Source: Biomphalaria glabrata | Taxonomy: Eukaryota > Mollusca > Gastropoda > Planorbidae | DNA: 64,000 nucleotides | Direction: 5' to 3' | NCBI RefSeq assembly: GCF_947242115.1 | Contig: NC_074720.1 | Coordinates: 31,560,145-31,624,144, forward strand | Made by a program: the position numbers and the translations under genes | The notes under the pieces: generated by a model | Seen by the model: the letters and a program-made list of their open reading frames with translations, nothing else | The model's database searches: none | Told to the model about the DNA's origin: nothing | In this document: positions 23,499-33,908 of the stretch, piece by piece | Position numbering within the stretch: position 1 is the first letter of the stretch | Layout of the letters: every line of letters begins with the position of its first letter

Positions 23499-25039
23499 CT
23501 GCGAGAAAAAAACTTGAGTCCATAGGACAGTTTATTACTCAATCCAGGCTTATTATTTGCTGATTTCTAACTAAAATGTTGCACCTTAAATGTGTGTCTC
23601 AAAAACGAAGTGTGTCTTGGGGTCAAAGTTTGCTACATTCTGGAGACTTGATAGCAATGACTTTAGAAAGTGTTCAAAGGTACGGAAGAAATTAACAAAT
23701 ATGTATATAGTTAGAAGCTTAAAATATTGAACGAAATAAACTTATATAATAATAATAATAAAAAAAAAGAGGAATGGTCAGTCTCACAGAGAGAGAGAGA
23801 GAAGAGGAACGACTGAGAGGGAAGGAGAGAAAGGAAAAGGAAGATAAAATGAAAGATAGAAAAAGGGGGGGGGGGGAGAGAAGAATGTATGCATGTATAC
23901 TGAAGAGAGAGAGAGAGAGGGGGGGATATTCTCTATATAGTTTCAGATAACAAAAAGATGAAACGATAATGTAAGTGCCGATCACACTTTGTTAGTAAAC
24001 TATAGATCTAGTGAAACATAGAGACTAGAACCTATCCAATTACTCTACATCCCTATCAGATTAAATAAAACAATAAAACGACAACGCCACTGTTATTATA
24101 ACATATAATAATTATTTTTTTTTTAAATAGGTATAATCCTTCGTTTCTATTCATAACAAAACAAAGTTCTATTATAACACATTTCGATACTTATACTCCT
24201 TTACACGCACAATACTGTCGTATGACGTAGTCGCGAACTTAAAAACGGCGTTCATTTTATGAACTGATACTATATCCAATTGAATGTTATTTAGTAGGAA
24301 AGCACCATATTTAATAGCCAGTTTGAGATCCCTCCATCTGAACGTATGTCACAGCCTAGAGAAGAAGCAGTCTTGTAGACTTAAGACTTTTACACATAAA
24401 AGAAGAAACTAAAGACTCACAGATACGCGTATGTAGACTGAGGAAGGAAACGTAACTCGGTGCCTACTGTCTTACAAGAGTTGTAATCACAGTGGGGGGA
24501 AAAGAGAGAGAGAGAGAGAATGATAAGCAACTGTGAGCTACATAGATCTAGATAAAAGGGGGCGGGGAAAGGAGAGTCACAGAAAGATAACAACAGAAAG
24601 AGGAGTGTGAGTAATGCTATCTTAAGTAATTTTGGGCGGGGCGGTGCAAATGGTGGACTTAAGGCAGTTCATGTGTGTGACGATGTAAGAAAGTGACCGC
24701 GTGATTCGCGCTGTAGTGGTGTATCTGTTCAATTCTCTATCTTTTTATTTTCTACATATGCGGAAAATTGGCTAGTCTTTTAAATTTGTTTTCTGTCTTT
24801 AATAGGTTCCCTGCATGTCAGGACTTTAGATACGTATTATTAGATACTTTAAAAGTCTAGGTAGCTAAGTATAATTGTAATAAAAATATATGTGTGTATT
24901 TGAGAATTTTTATGTTACTTTTGCTTTATAGTATATTAGACCCTAGGTTCCGCCTAACAGGCACATGGGTCGCACACAGTCGTACATAAAGTAATAAACT
25001 ATGTTGCTAAGGATTTCAAATAAAAAAATGAATTGAGTG
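23499..25039. other. upstream side of fj coding exon 1, no gene seen
   Basis: Holds purine tracts at about 23785-23925 and 24495-24600 ((GA)n with G runs) and otherwise AT-rich unique sequence. The 5'-UTR exon and promoter of fj should lie here or further right, but no start site can be placed by eye. Confidence 0.35.
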
Positions 25040-25405
25040 AAAACACGTTATTTCTCCCACATCCATTCTCGGGTCAAGTGGACAACCTCGCACAGTATTC
25101 ATTGGCATCGAATAGACAAGTCATGAAACAATAATAAAAAACAAACAAACAAATTAGTCAATTAATTACTGGTAATTACTTTGTGTGATACCGACAAGGA
25201 AAACTTTGCCTTCAGTATCACACACACACACGCACACAAACACACACGGCTAAATCTTTTGGGTTTAGTCCCATTAAATAATTGTCGACGCTATTTTTCC
25301 CTCACGCGTTCTCCGATCAAGCTGATACTTTAAACAATTATTTATTGTACCTAACAAAACATGAATCAATTGTAAAAAATTAGTCAATCAATTATTTCTA
25401 ATTAA
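25040..25405 (+). repeat. dispersed repeat family B, copy 3
   Basis: Carries 'GTTATTTCTCCCACATCC', 'TTAATTACTGGTAATTAC', a CA microsatellite at 25222-25246, 'TTGGGTTTAGTCCCATTAAA' and 'CTCACGCGTTCTCCGATCAA'. Block order is the same as at 806 and 54661. Confidence 0.65.
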
Positions 25406-25689
25406 TGGTGACTCAGCTGATCACTGGTGTGAAGCAGGGTTGTAAAGCAGCTCTGACGTCAGGTTCCGCTTAGACGGCAATGTGTTCAACCTTAGGCCCC
25501 TATTGTCCCCTACTAAAACAAAAGAGATGGTCGTCACGGAGCTTCTGTATGCCGTTGGTTGCGCCTTCATTCAACTTGCTTACACTGTCACTGAACAAGG
25601 GATCCAGCTGGTTGTTGACATGAAATGAAAATACTGATGGCCTACTAAGTGATAGTATTTGCTTCAAAGGAGAATATGATGACGTCCTA

Positions 25690-26110
25690 CGCGTGTCCCT
25701 GTGTCCATCTAGTCATGCATGTGACTTAAACTCTGAAAAGTCATTGGTTTCCCGGCTGACTCAGGCAACACTTTCCATACCATATAAAGAAAAGCCCTCA
25801 TTGAAGGCAGGCGCAGAAGACAACAAGAAAGCTTAATAGACCACTGGCAGACAACAGCCTTGACTGCACGAGATGCGGGAAAATATGTAGGTCGCAAAGG
25901 GGTTTGTGTAGTCATGTTAAACATTAACATTGCACTCATCTTTAATGTTTGGAATAAAAGACTTTAGAATAATCATAAGGCTTGTCTTCGAGTCCGTAGA
26001 TTAATGAAGAATGCAGTATTTCCCGTGGCTACGAAGCCCCAGCTGTGACCTACATATTTTACTACATCCAGGGCTAGCATATCTTATCTTATTTTCTTAT
26101 CTTATATAAT
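25690..26110 (-). mobile_element. LINE tail fragments with linked repeat family D
   Basis: Minus-strand LINE-tail blocks (around 'CATGCATGTGACTTAAACTC' and 'CAACACTTTCCATACCATA') are followed by a segment with 'GTCTTCGAGTCCGTAGATTA' and 'GCAGTATTTCCCGTGGCTAC'. The latter recurs at 31735. It ends at a TATCTTATCTTA tract. Confidence 0.45.
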
Positions 26111-26134
26111 ACAGACGTTACTTCAAAAAAGAAG

Positions 26135-26310
26135 ATGATTACGTCCTACGCGTCATGCATTCAGTCATGCATGTTAACCAATGACTTAAATTCTGCCAAG
26201 TCACTGCTTTTTCTAACTAGCTCCTGCAACCCATTCCATGCTTAGAATTTTAGATGCTAAAATAGTAATAGCAATAGGGAAGAAGGAGTATTATTTAACA
26301 TAAAATATCA
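26135..26310 (-). mobile_element. LINE 3'-end fragment
   Basis: Minus-strand copy beginning at 'ATTACGTCCTACGCGTCATG' with 'CCAATGACTTAAATTCTGCC'. These match, in reverse, the end of the element at 33345-33690. Confidence 0.5.
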
Positions 26311-27092
26311 CAAACTTTATTACTTGACCTTGTCGTGATTTTGAAATACATTGAATACGAATGAACTAATCTTTAAATTCACTCGATTGTAGACTATTTC
26401 ACCTTCTCAGATAAACTTTTACCTTTAAAATATAAATAGCTTCCATTGTTGATAATTGTTTCTTGTTTGTAGCTTCACATTTTATACTAAGAGCCTAATT
26501 AAAATGTGGAGCTAAAAAAAAACATGAAATTCAATTTGGTTTGTTTCCTTTTTGCGCACTTTATTTTTTTTAAATGCTACTAGATTTTAACTGAAAGTAC
26601 GAAATAAGATGCGTACATTTAAAACTTTATTGTGATATGAGGATATATACAGTAAACGATACTCTGTTAGGAATTATTCTGTCAAAGTCTAAGCCAAACG
26701 AACCTCGGGTTTCAAGTAGATAAAGGAAACTTTCAATTTTAAATAATGTATTGGACATTACAAAAAAATATAAGGAATGCTAAAAGTCAGTATAAATTTT
26801 TGTTAAATTACGATTAATACACAGCCAGTGGCAGTGTACATTAACGGTATCTACTATCAATCATCAATGGAATCTTGATTTATGACTAAATTCTAAATAT
26901 AGAATCAGAATATCTGGATAATAAGATTTAGATTTAGACTAAAGTTAGAATGTCTAGATTTAGATGTAGAATTAGACTTAATCTATAGTAAAAAAAACAA
27001 CAACTCTACTTCTACATCTAGATTTAGAAATGTATACTAGGGCCAGAATATCTAAATACACCATAGTCATCAGATCAAATTTACAGCCTTGT

Positions 27093-28650
27093 CTGCAGAT
27101 GTAAATCTATTTTCACATTAGTCTGCAGATCTAATCTAGAAATTTTCACCCTAGTCTGCGATCTAATCTAGACATTCTAACCCTAGTCTGCAGATCTAAA
27201 TCTAGACATTCTAACCCTAGTCTGCAGATTTAAATCTAGACATTTTAACCCTAGTCTGCAGATTTAAATCTAGACATTTTAACCCTAGTCTGCAGATCTA
27301 TATTTAGACATTTTAACCCTAGTCTGCAGATTTAAATCTAGACATTTTAACTCTAGTCTGCAGATTTAAATCTAGACATTTTAACCCTAGTCTGCAGATC
27401 TAAATCTAGACATTTTAACCCTAGTCTGCAGATTTAAATCTAGACATTTTAACCCTAGTCTGCAGATCTAAATCTAGACATTTTAACCCTAGTCTGCAGA
27501 TTTAAATCTAGACATTTTAACCTAATCTGCAGATCTAAATCTAGACATTCTAACCCTAGTCTGCAGATCTAAATATAGACATTTTAACCCTAGTCTGCAG
27601 ATCTAAATCTAGACATTTTAACCCTAGTCTGCAGATTTAAATCTAGACATTTTAACCCTAGTCTGCAGATCTAAATCTAGACATTTTAACCCTAGTCTGC
27701 AGATTTAAATCTAGACATTTTAACCCTAGTCTGCAGATCTAAATCTATACATTTTAACCCTAGTCTGCAGATTTAAATCTAGACATTTTAACCCTAGTCT
27801 GCAGATCTAAATCTAGACATTTAAACCCTAGTCTGCAGATTTAAATCTAGACATTTTAACGCTAGTCTGCAGATTTAAATCTAGACATTTTAACCCTAGT
27901 CTGCAGATTTAAATCTAGACATTTTAACCCTAGTCTGCAGATCGAAATCTAGACATTTTAACCCTAGTCTGCAGATTTAAATCTAGACCTTTTAACCCTA
28001 GTCTGCAGATCTAAATCTAGACATTTTAACCCTAGTCTGCAGATTTAAATCTAGACATTTTAACCCTAGTCTGCAGATCTAAATCTAGACATTTTAACCC
28101 TAGTCTGCAGATTTAAATCTAGACATTTTAACCCTAGTCTGCAGATCTAAATCTAGACATTTTAACCCTAGTCTGCAGATTTAAATCTAGACATTTTAAC
28201 CCTAGTCTGCAGATCTAAATCTAGACATTTTAACCCTAGTCTGCAGATCTAAATCTAGACATTTTAACCCTAGTCTGCAGATCTAAATCTAGACATTTTA
28301 ACCCTAGTCTGCAGATCTAAATCTAGACATTTTAACCCTAGTCTGCAGATCTAAATCTAGACATTCTAACCCTAGTCTGCAGATCTAAATCTAGACATTC
28401 TAACCCTAGTCTGCAGATTTAAATCTAGACATTTTAACCCTAGTCTGCAGATTTAAATCTAGACATTTTAACCCTAGTCTGCAGATTTAAATCTAGACAT
28501 TTTAACCCTAGTCTGCAGATTTAAATCTAGACATTTTAACCCTAGTCTGCAGATCTAAATTTAGACATTCTAACCCTAGTCTGCAGATCTAAATCTAGAC
28601 AATTTAACCCTATTCTGCAGATCTAAATCTACACATTCTAACCCTAGTAT
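27093..28650. repeat. 34-bp satellite array, about 46 units
   Basis: The unit is GTCTGCAGATCTAAATCTAG + ACATTTTAACCCTA. Many neighbours alternate between AGATCTAAAT and AGATTTAAAT, so a 68-bp dimer is visible across much of the array (for example 27370-28200). Almost every unit has palindromic words (CTGCAG, AGATCT or TTTAAA, TCTAGA). Edge units are more diverged than central ones. No spacers or coding frame. Confidence 0.95.
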
Positions 28651-28667
28651 ATTCTAAATTTACAAAT

Positions 28668-28965
28668 ACTTCAGGACAGAAGAGTAAAAAGTAATGTAGC
28701 CTAACACTCAACCAAATTTAGAAATGAAAAAAAAAAAAAACAAAACAACAACAACAACAAAATACTCAGAAAAACACCAAGATAAAGGCACATTTCTTAT
28801 TCCATATGCTACGACAAATTCATACAAGTACTCCTTCTCCAGTGCCGTTAAAACGTGGATTGGGTTGACTACTCTAATAGCACTAGGGAAGAAGGAGTAA
28901 TTTTTCCTAGCATATGGGACGAGGAATGTGCCTTTATCTTTGTGTCTTTCAGAGTTCTTCGAGTT
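28668..28965. mobile_element. two LINE tails head to head (inverted repeat)
   Basis: The plus-strand tail (28668-28867: 'AAAACACCAAGATAAAGGCA', 'CAAGTACTCCTTCTCCAGTG') meets a minus-strand tail (28868-28965: 'GCACTAGGGAAGAAGGAGTA', 'TGTGCCTTTATCTTTGTGTC'). The arms of roughly 90 bp are complementary and could form a large hairpin. Confidence 0.6.
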
Positions 28966-29071
28966 CCTATGCTATGTGATTATGCTCATTTTCGACAATT
29001 ATTATTATTATAATCATTGCATCTCAGTATATTGATGCAAAAAAAAATAATTACAAAGTAGGCCTTATGAT

Positions 29072-29308
29072 GGAGGCGCGGTGGCGGAGCGGTAAAGCTT
29101 GGCTTCTGAACCGGGGGTCCCGGGTTCAAATCCTGGTTAAGTCTGGGATTTTTAATTTCAGGATCCTTGGCCGCCTCTGAGTCCAGCCAGCCTTAATGGT
29201 TAGCCTGCCTGACATTAGTTTGGGAAAAGTAAAGGCGGTTGATCGTTGTGCTGGCCACATGACACCCTCATTTCAGATCACAAGGTCTGAAAGGGGATCT
29301 TTACTTTA
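29072..29308 (+). repeat. tRNA-derived SINE, complete copy
   Basis: The head resembles a tRNA with an A box (TGGCGGAGCGG) and a B box (GGGTTCAAATCC). The body has 'TTAGTTTGGGAAAAGTAAAG', 'CGGTTGATCGTTGTGCTGGC' and ends 'AAGGTCTGAAAGGGGATC'. Not a tRNA gene: the head does not close into an acceptor stem and continues into the SINE body. Confidence 0.9.
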
Positions 29309-30202
29309 CTAGGCCTAATGACAGACCAATATTAAGATTGGCCCACACCCTCGTTACGACATTATTGTAAAAGATTTAAATAAATAAAATTATAGTTTAA
29401 TCTTTCATCTCATAACATACTGACGATTCGAGAATAAATATAGACTGACACCCGTCACACCCCTATATTATAATCATTAACAGAGAGAACGGTTTATTTT
29501 TAGGATCACTCTAGTTGTTACTTATTGGAGTGTATGTGTGCATTCCACAGAGCGCGTCCCCAGACGCTGTCCTTTTATCTTCATGATTGTGATGTTGACG
29601 ATAATCATGATTGTGATGTTGACAATAACAGCAATCATGATTGTACGATATATATACAGCACGATAGTTAGTACAGCTGAAGGTAAAGTTACTCTATATA
29701 AGATTTTAATAGCGTGATGGTTCTAGTTTTACTACTTTCGTTGTTATATAGTAAATAATAGCATGCACCATATAACTCTATAGTGGTACATGTGGATTAT
29801 GAGGACTTTACACACCAGCGAAGATTTTTCCGAAAACAACACTCTTTTACTTTGGTTCCACTTGATTATTCAGAGTGTATTCCCTCTCTCAACATCGTGT
29901 CAGATTCTGTTTACTACTGTGCTAACTTTGATTTTATTGAAAACTTGGGAATATAGGCTACTTGACTTCTAGAAAACTGAAGAATATCATCTGTGCAGTA
30001 AATCTACATGTACATCTGTTTTTTTGAAGAACCAAAGAACTGGCGAATAAATAAAAAAAATAAAAAAAAAACGTGAGGTTTATGTGCAACTGTGCCAGAC
30101 CTTTACTTGCAAATTCTATGTCTATTTAGACGTAGGCGGTACTTGTCTAGTTACTAAAACACATTGATGATATCCTACTAGAGGACATTAATATAATATT
30201 AT

Positions 30203-30480
30203 ACGCGATGGCTGAGCGGTAAAGTACTTGGCTTCCAAACCGGGGATCCCGGGTTCGCATCCTGGTTAAGACTTGGATTTTAAATTTCGGGATAGGTTTA
30301 GGATGCCTTTGGGCGCCTCAGAGTCCGCCCACCTTAAAGGGTACCTGACATTAGTTGGGGAAAAGTAAAAGCGATTTGTCGATGTGCTGGCCACACGACA
30401 CCCTCGTTAACCGTGGGCCACTGAAACAGATGACCTTTACATCATCTGCCCCATAGATCGCAAGGTCTGGAAGGAACTAT
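30203..30480 (+). repeat. tRNA-derived SINE
   Basis: Head 'GATGGCTGAGCGGTAAAG' and 'CCCGGGTTCGCATCCTGG', and body ending 'CATCTGCCCCATAGATCGCA'. Same family as 29072. Confidence 0.9.
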
Positions 30481-30904
30481 GTAAACCCACTCACCAAAGC
30501 TTCATGTTTCAGTTATCAAACATTACACATGTTTAGGACACGCTCGCCCAAGTACACCGTGTTCACGAAAACAATGAGTAACCTTTGCACTGTTGTGCCG
30601 ATATTTGATATTTTGTTTTTTTTTGGCACATCAGCACAATTTAAGCCATGTCGTGCCCATAATCCCTCAAGGGTTATTTCCTCTTTATAGTTCGAGAGCT
30701 AAATATTATACAGCTAGGTAATTAAAAATAAGGTCCATTCATAGCTCAGATAGAAAAAAAAATGTATATAATTTAATAAAACTCTATTGTAAATATGTTT
30801 ATATTCACAATAACTTTGCCCTATCTCAGATCAAATTTACGTAGTCAATCCCAACGCCAAGATAAAGCCCAGTACTTCCTCAGGGTTGACATTACCAGTG
30901 TTTT

Positions 30905-31070
30905 GTAAGAAATGTAAAATGATTTACATGTTTCGGATGTTCCTTCAGAGTTGAAGATACTTTACTTACGAGTCCAAATCTCCCGCAGGTCGACGGGGGA
31001 TGGGAGTGGGCAGGGTTTGAACCTGAGACCATCGATAAATCCAAACGAAAGTCCAGTGCGAAAACCGCAT
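30905..31070 (-). repeat. SINE-like element with tRNA-like box, copy 2
   Basis: Shares 'GATGTTCCTTCAGAGTTGAA', 'CTCCCGCAGGTCGACGGGG' and 'GGGCAGGGTTTGAACC' with 9655-9800. The open frames on both strands here are products of the repeat. Confidence 0.5.
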
Positions 31071-31173
31071 GAAAAGGCAGCCATCCATATGTATGTTTTA
31101 AAAGTTGTACAGACATTTTGTCCCCATTTAGTAATAACTTTTTCTTTTTTTTTTAATGTCGTCTGAAAACTAG

Positions 31174-31412
31174 GTCGCGTGGTAATGGAAGACCTTGAGA
31201 ACAATCCTCACAAGGTAGCTGGGAAATACCTACAGGTATTTGACTTGAATGTACCCCAACAACCAGCAGATATTGTCGGCTACATAGACACAAAAAAAAG
31301 GAGATTTGCCAAGCTCAGGAGGAACATGGCCGAGCAAGCAGCAAACGCCGCAGTGCATCTCGTCCTCAGGGACAGTAAGAAGGAAGCTGCTGCGAAGATG
31401 CGATCAGGTTAA
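31174..31412 (+). CDS. orphan possible 3' exon, unknown protein
   Basis: After a T-rich tract an AG (31172-31173) opens a frame that reads 'RVVMEDLENNPHKVAGKYLQ', then a basic segment 'KKRRFAKLRRNMAEQAANAA', and stops at 31410-31412. An ATG at 31185 could also start a 75-residue peptide. The composition is protein-like (charged, no repeat bias), unlike neighbouring noise frames, and an AATAAA follows near 31632. I do not recognise the family and found no partner exon. It could be the last exon of a gene, a decayed retrocopy or chance. Confidence 0.3.
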
Positions 31413-33340
31413 GGTCAAGACGGCTCTGTGGCGGGTTAAATTAAGTCCATCATAAAAGAAAAGAGCACTTTGAGAAGGTGTAGCAAGGGAGATAACAAGT
31501 AGAATGTATGGATTAAGTGTTAACTCCCTTAAATTATTGTTCACGCATATTGACTATGGTAGGGGGGAAAAAGGGCAATTGTTTCACTGCAAGCAAAAAA
31601 TATGCAGGCCTGCACAAAATGTCATAAGAAATAAAATCCTGTACTAAATTAGTTCATTAATGAAAAGTAAAATCAATGTTACAAATCTACATGGAAGACT
31701 TGAAGTTATCATTTTTTTGTGTCTTTTCACTTGCATTTTATTTTGTTAAGACATTGTCTTCGAGACCGAAGATTATGACTGAGTTCAGTATTTCACGTTA
31801 TTACGCAGAAGCACTTGCGACCTGCACATTTTGTCACATCAGATGCAACGAAATAGGGTCTACTTAAATTATGTTTTCGCCGTTTGAACTTGTTTCCAGC
31901 AAGGGCTTTTCATTAGGTCCAAATGAGTGTCCAGCGAATTTCGTGAGAGTTTTCCAGCTCTCTATTCCATCGGTCATCTGCTACAACATACGTTCCTCTC
32001 TGCCTGAGTTGACCTTTATACACTTCCGGGGTAAGGACGGTATCTCTGTTAAGTCTACTGTTAATGTCACACACACACACAAAAAAGAAGAATATCCACT
32101 TTGGCTTGCGCTCATCTCCAATAAAGAATATGTCTCCTACCCAGCGCATCTAACAACATCGAACAGTAAGCAGTGTCTTTGCACTTGCTCTTTCATAACT
32201 GGTGCTCTGTACGAAGCTTCTAAAGGCACCATCTATCTTCCAATTGTGCCAGCGTTCCATACTGGACATACTCTGGCAAGACTTCGTAACAAAAAAAAAC
32301 CCCAACATGTAGGCCCTACTGCTGTATGCTAGTGCAAGGGAAGTCGAGATCCATCGATAACAAAGTGTAAATTAAACATAAACCTACAAAACAAAGACAA
32401 AAAACTTTGAAATGTTTTAGATCCGCGTAGCCTATAGTTTATGAGGTACCGGTACAAAATATACAGTTTGACACACAATATATATGCAGGTCAACACATT
32501 ATCACTTCTATTTCATTGATTACTCCACATTAGCCACGGAACATTACAGGTTAAAATTGCACATTATAAAGACTTTTGCTGTTGCAAATGACACATTTAT
32601 TTATAACTGTGAAGTCGGTCTAGTCTTCATAAACGTCGCTATTTATCTATCATCCGAAACAACCTACTTCTATAGGCCTACTATCGCCATGTTGCTCTTT
32701 GTTCGTCTAGTCTACTACGTCATTCGTCTGTCTGACTACGTCACTACTTTTACCGTTGCTAAAACAATACGCAATGTATTTGTCTAACAAAACTCGAGGG
32801 GGAAAAAAATCATCCATGCCCCTCCTTGCATTGAAACGTAAATAGACCGTGTGTCCGACAGACATCTTCGCACGGAGGTCACGGCCCAACTGATTCTAAC
32901 ACGCTGGTCAGTGCAGGCCAAGGAGTAAAGGCTTTTTTTCTTAGCGCGTTACGCAATTATGTTTGTTGTATGTTGTGTGCTCAGGGGAGATAATAACACA
33001 CTGGTGGCACTGTTAGTCAAGCATGTATAGATCTACCCTTACAATAGTTACACAGATCAAATGTTTCTTATCTCGTTTTTTTTTTATTTGCTTACGTATA
33101 TCATGAATATCGAGATGCACAGATTCTAAACTTTACTAGATTCTTTATAGTTTTCTGTTATACATCAGTCTGTGAAATTAAAAAAAAAAATGAAGGTAGA
33201 CACTTTTCTAAAGATTTTATTTGATTTTATTAATAGCTACTATATATATATATATATAACAGACACAATATAGAGCTGTGAGATTCATAACAAACGAATA
33301 TTTACATTTGACTAGAGTAACACCTTTAGTAAAATCACTA
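31413..33340. other. no supported gene; one repeat family D copy
   Basis: 31735-31850 shares 'GTCTTCGAGACCGAAGATTA' and 'GCAGAAGCACTTGCGACCTG' with the repeat near 25975. Frames at 31871-32332 (plus) and 31913-32149 (minus) overlap each other and lack domains. A (TA)n tract lies at 33240-33258. Confidence 0.4.
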
Positions 33341-33344
33341 AATT

Positions 33345-33690
33345 TATAAAGCCTTCAGGACAAAGACGCAAAAGTAAAGTAGCAATTATACATAAAACAC
33401 TGAATCATAATCTTCAAATACAAAATTTAATAAAATACTCTGAAAGACACAAAGATAAAGAAACGTTTCTCATTCCAAATGCTAGGACGAATTTGTACAA
33501 ATACTCCTTCTTCCTATAAGCGCTATTAGAGCATGGAATGGGTTGCCTGAGATAGCCAGGAAAACCAGTGACTCGGCAGAATTAATGTCATTGGTTAACA
33601 TGTATGACTGAATGCATGACGCGTAGGACGTAATCATCTTCTTTTTTGAAGTAACGTCTGTATTATATAAGATAAGATAAGATAGCTACT
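33345..33690 (+). mobile_element. LINE 3'-end fragment, best copy
   Basis: Plus-strand frame reads 'ERHKDKETFLIPNARTNLYK' and 'YSFF', the usual C-terminus of a family of animal LINE polyproteins, then 'RAWNGLPE'-like sequence in a shifted frame. It ends 'GCGTAGGACGTAATC' and a TAAGATAAGATAAG tail, as non-LTR elements often do. Confidence 0.65.
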
Positions 33691-33771
33691 AATAGTCGGT
33701 ATTTCGATATGTCTTACTGCCAAATTTGTCTTTCCTGATCGTTTCTAGTTTTGCATATGTTGGGTATCTGG

Positions 33772-33908
33772 AAATTTAGGCACCGGATATTTAGGCACCC
33801 GGATAATTAGGCACCCGGAAATTTAGGCACCGGATAATTAGGCACTTTTTGACAAGGCGGAAAATTAAGCACCGGAAAATTATCCGTAAATATGCGGTGC
33901 CTAAATTT
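33772..33908. repeat. short inverted-repeat element with 'TTAGGCACC' words
   Basis: AAATTTAGGCACCG at 33772 is exactly matched by CGGTGCCTAAATTT at 33895-33908. The words GGATAATTAGGCACC and GGAAATTTAGGCACC repeat four to five times between them. Either a tiny MITE of 137 bp with subterminal repeats or a decayed satellite. Class unknown. Confidence 0.6.

Noticed and set aside
23719-23985. 88-codon minus-strand frame
   Set aside because: It is a translation of (GA)n purine tracts, giving Ser/Leu/Phe-rich low complexity.
27093-28650. CRISPR-like array of 34-bp repeats
   Set aside because: There are no unique spacers; units are contiguous. The context is an animal genome.
27093-28650. Interstitial telomere
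   Set aside because: Only one TTAACCCTA per 34-bp unit; no run of (TTAGGG)n.
29072-29150. tRNA gene
   Set aside because: The A and B boxes belong to a SINE head that recurs with its body at 30203, 55676, 56651, 38993 and 42922.
31871-32332. 153-codon plus-strand frame and its minus-strand partner
   Set aside because: Contains a CA microsatellite, no recognisable domain, and no splice context in either strand.
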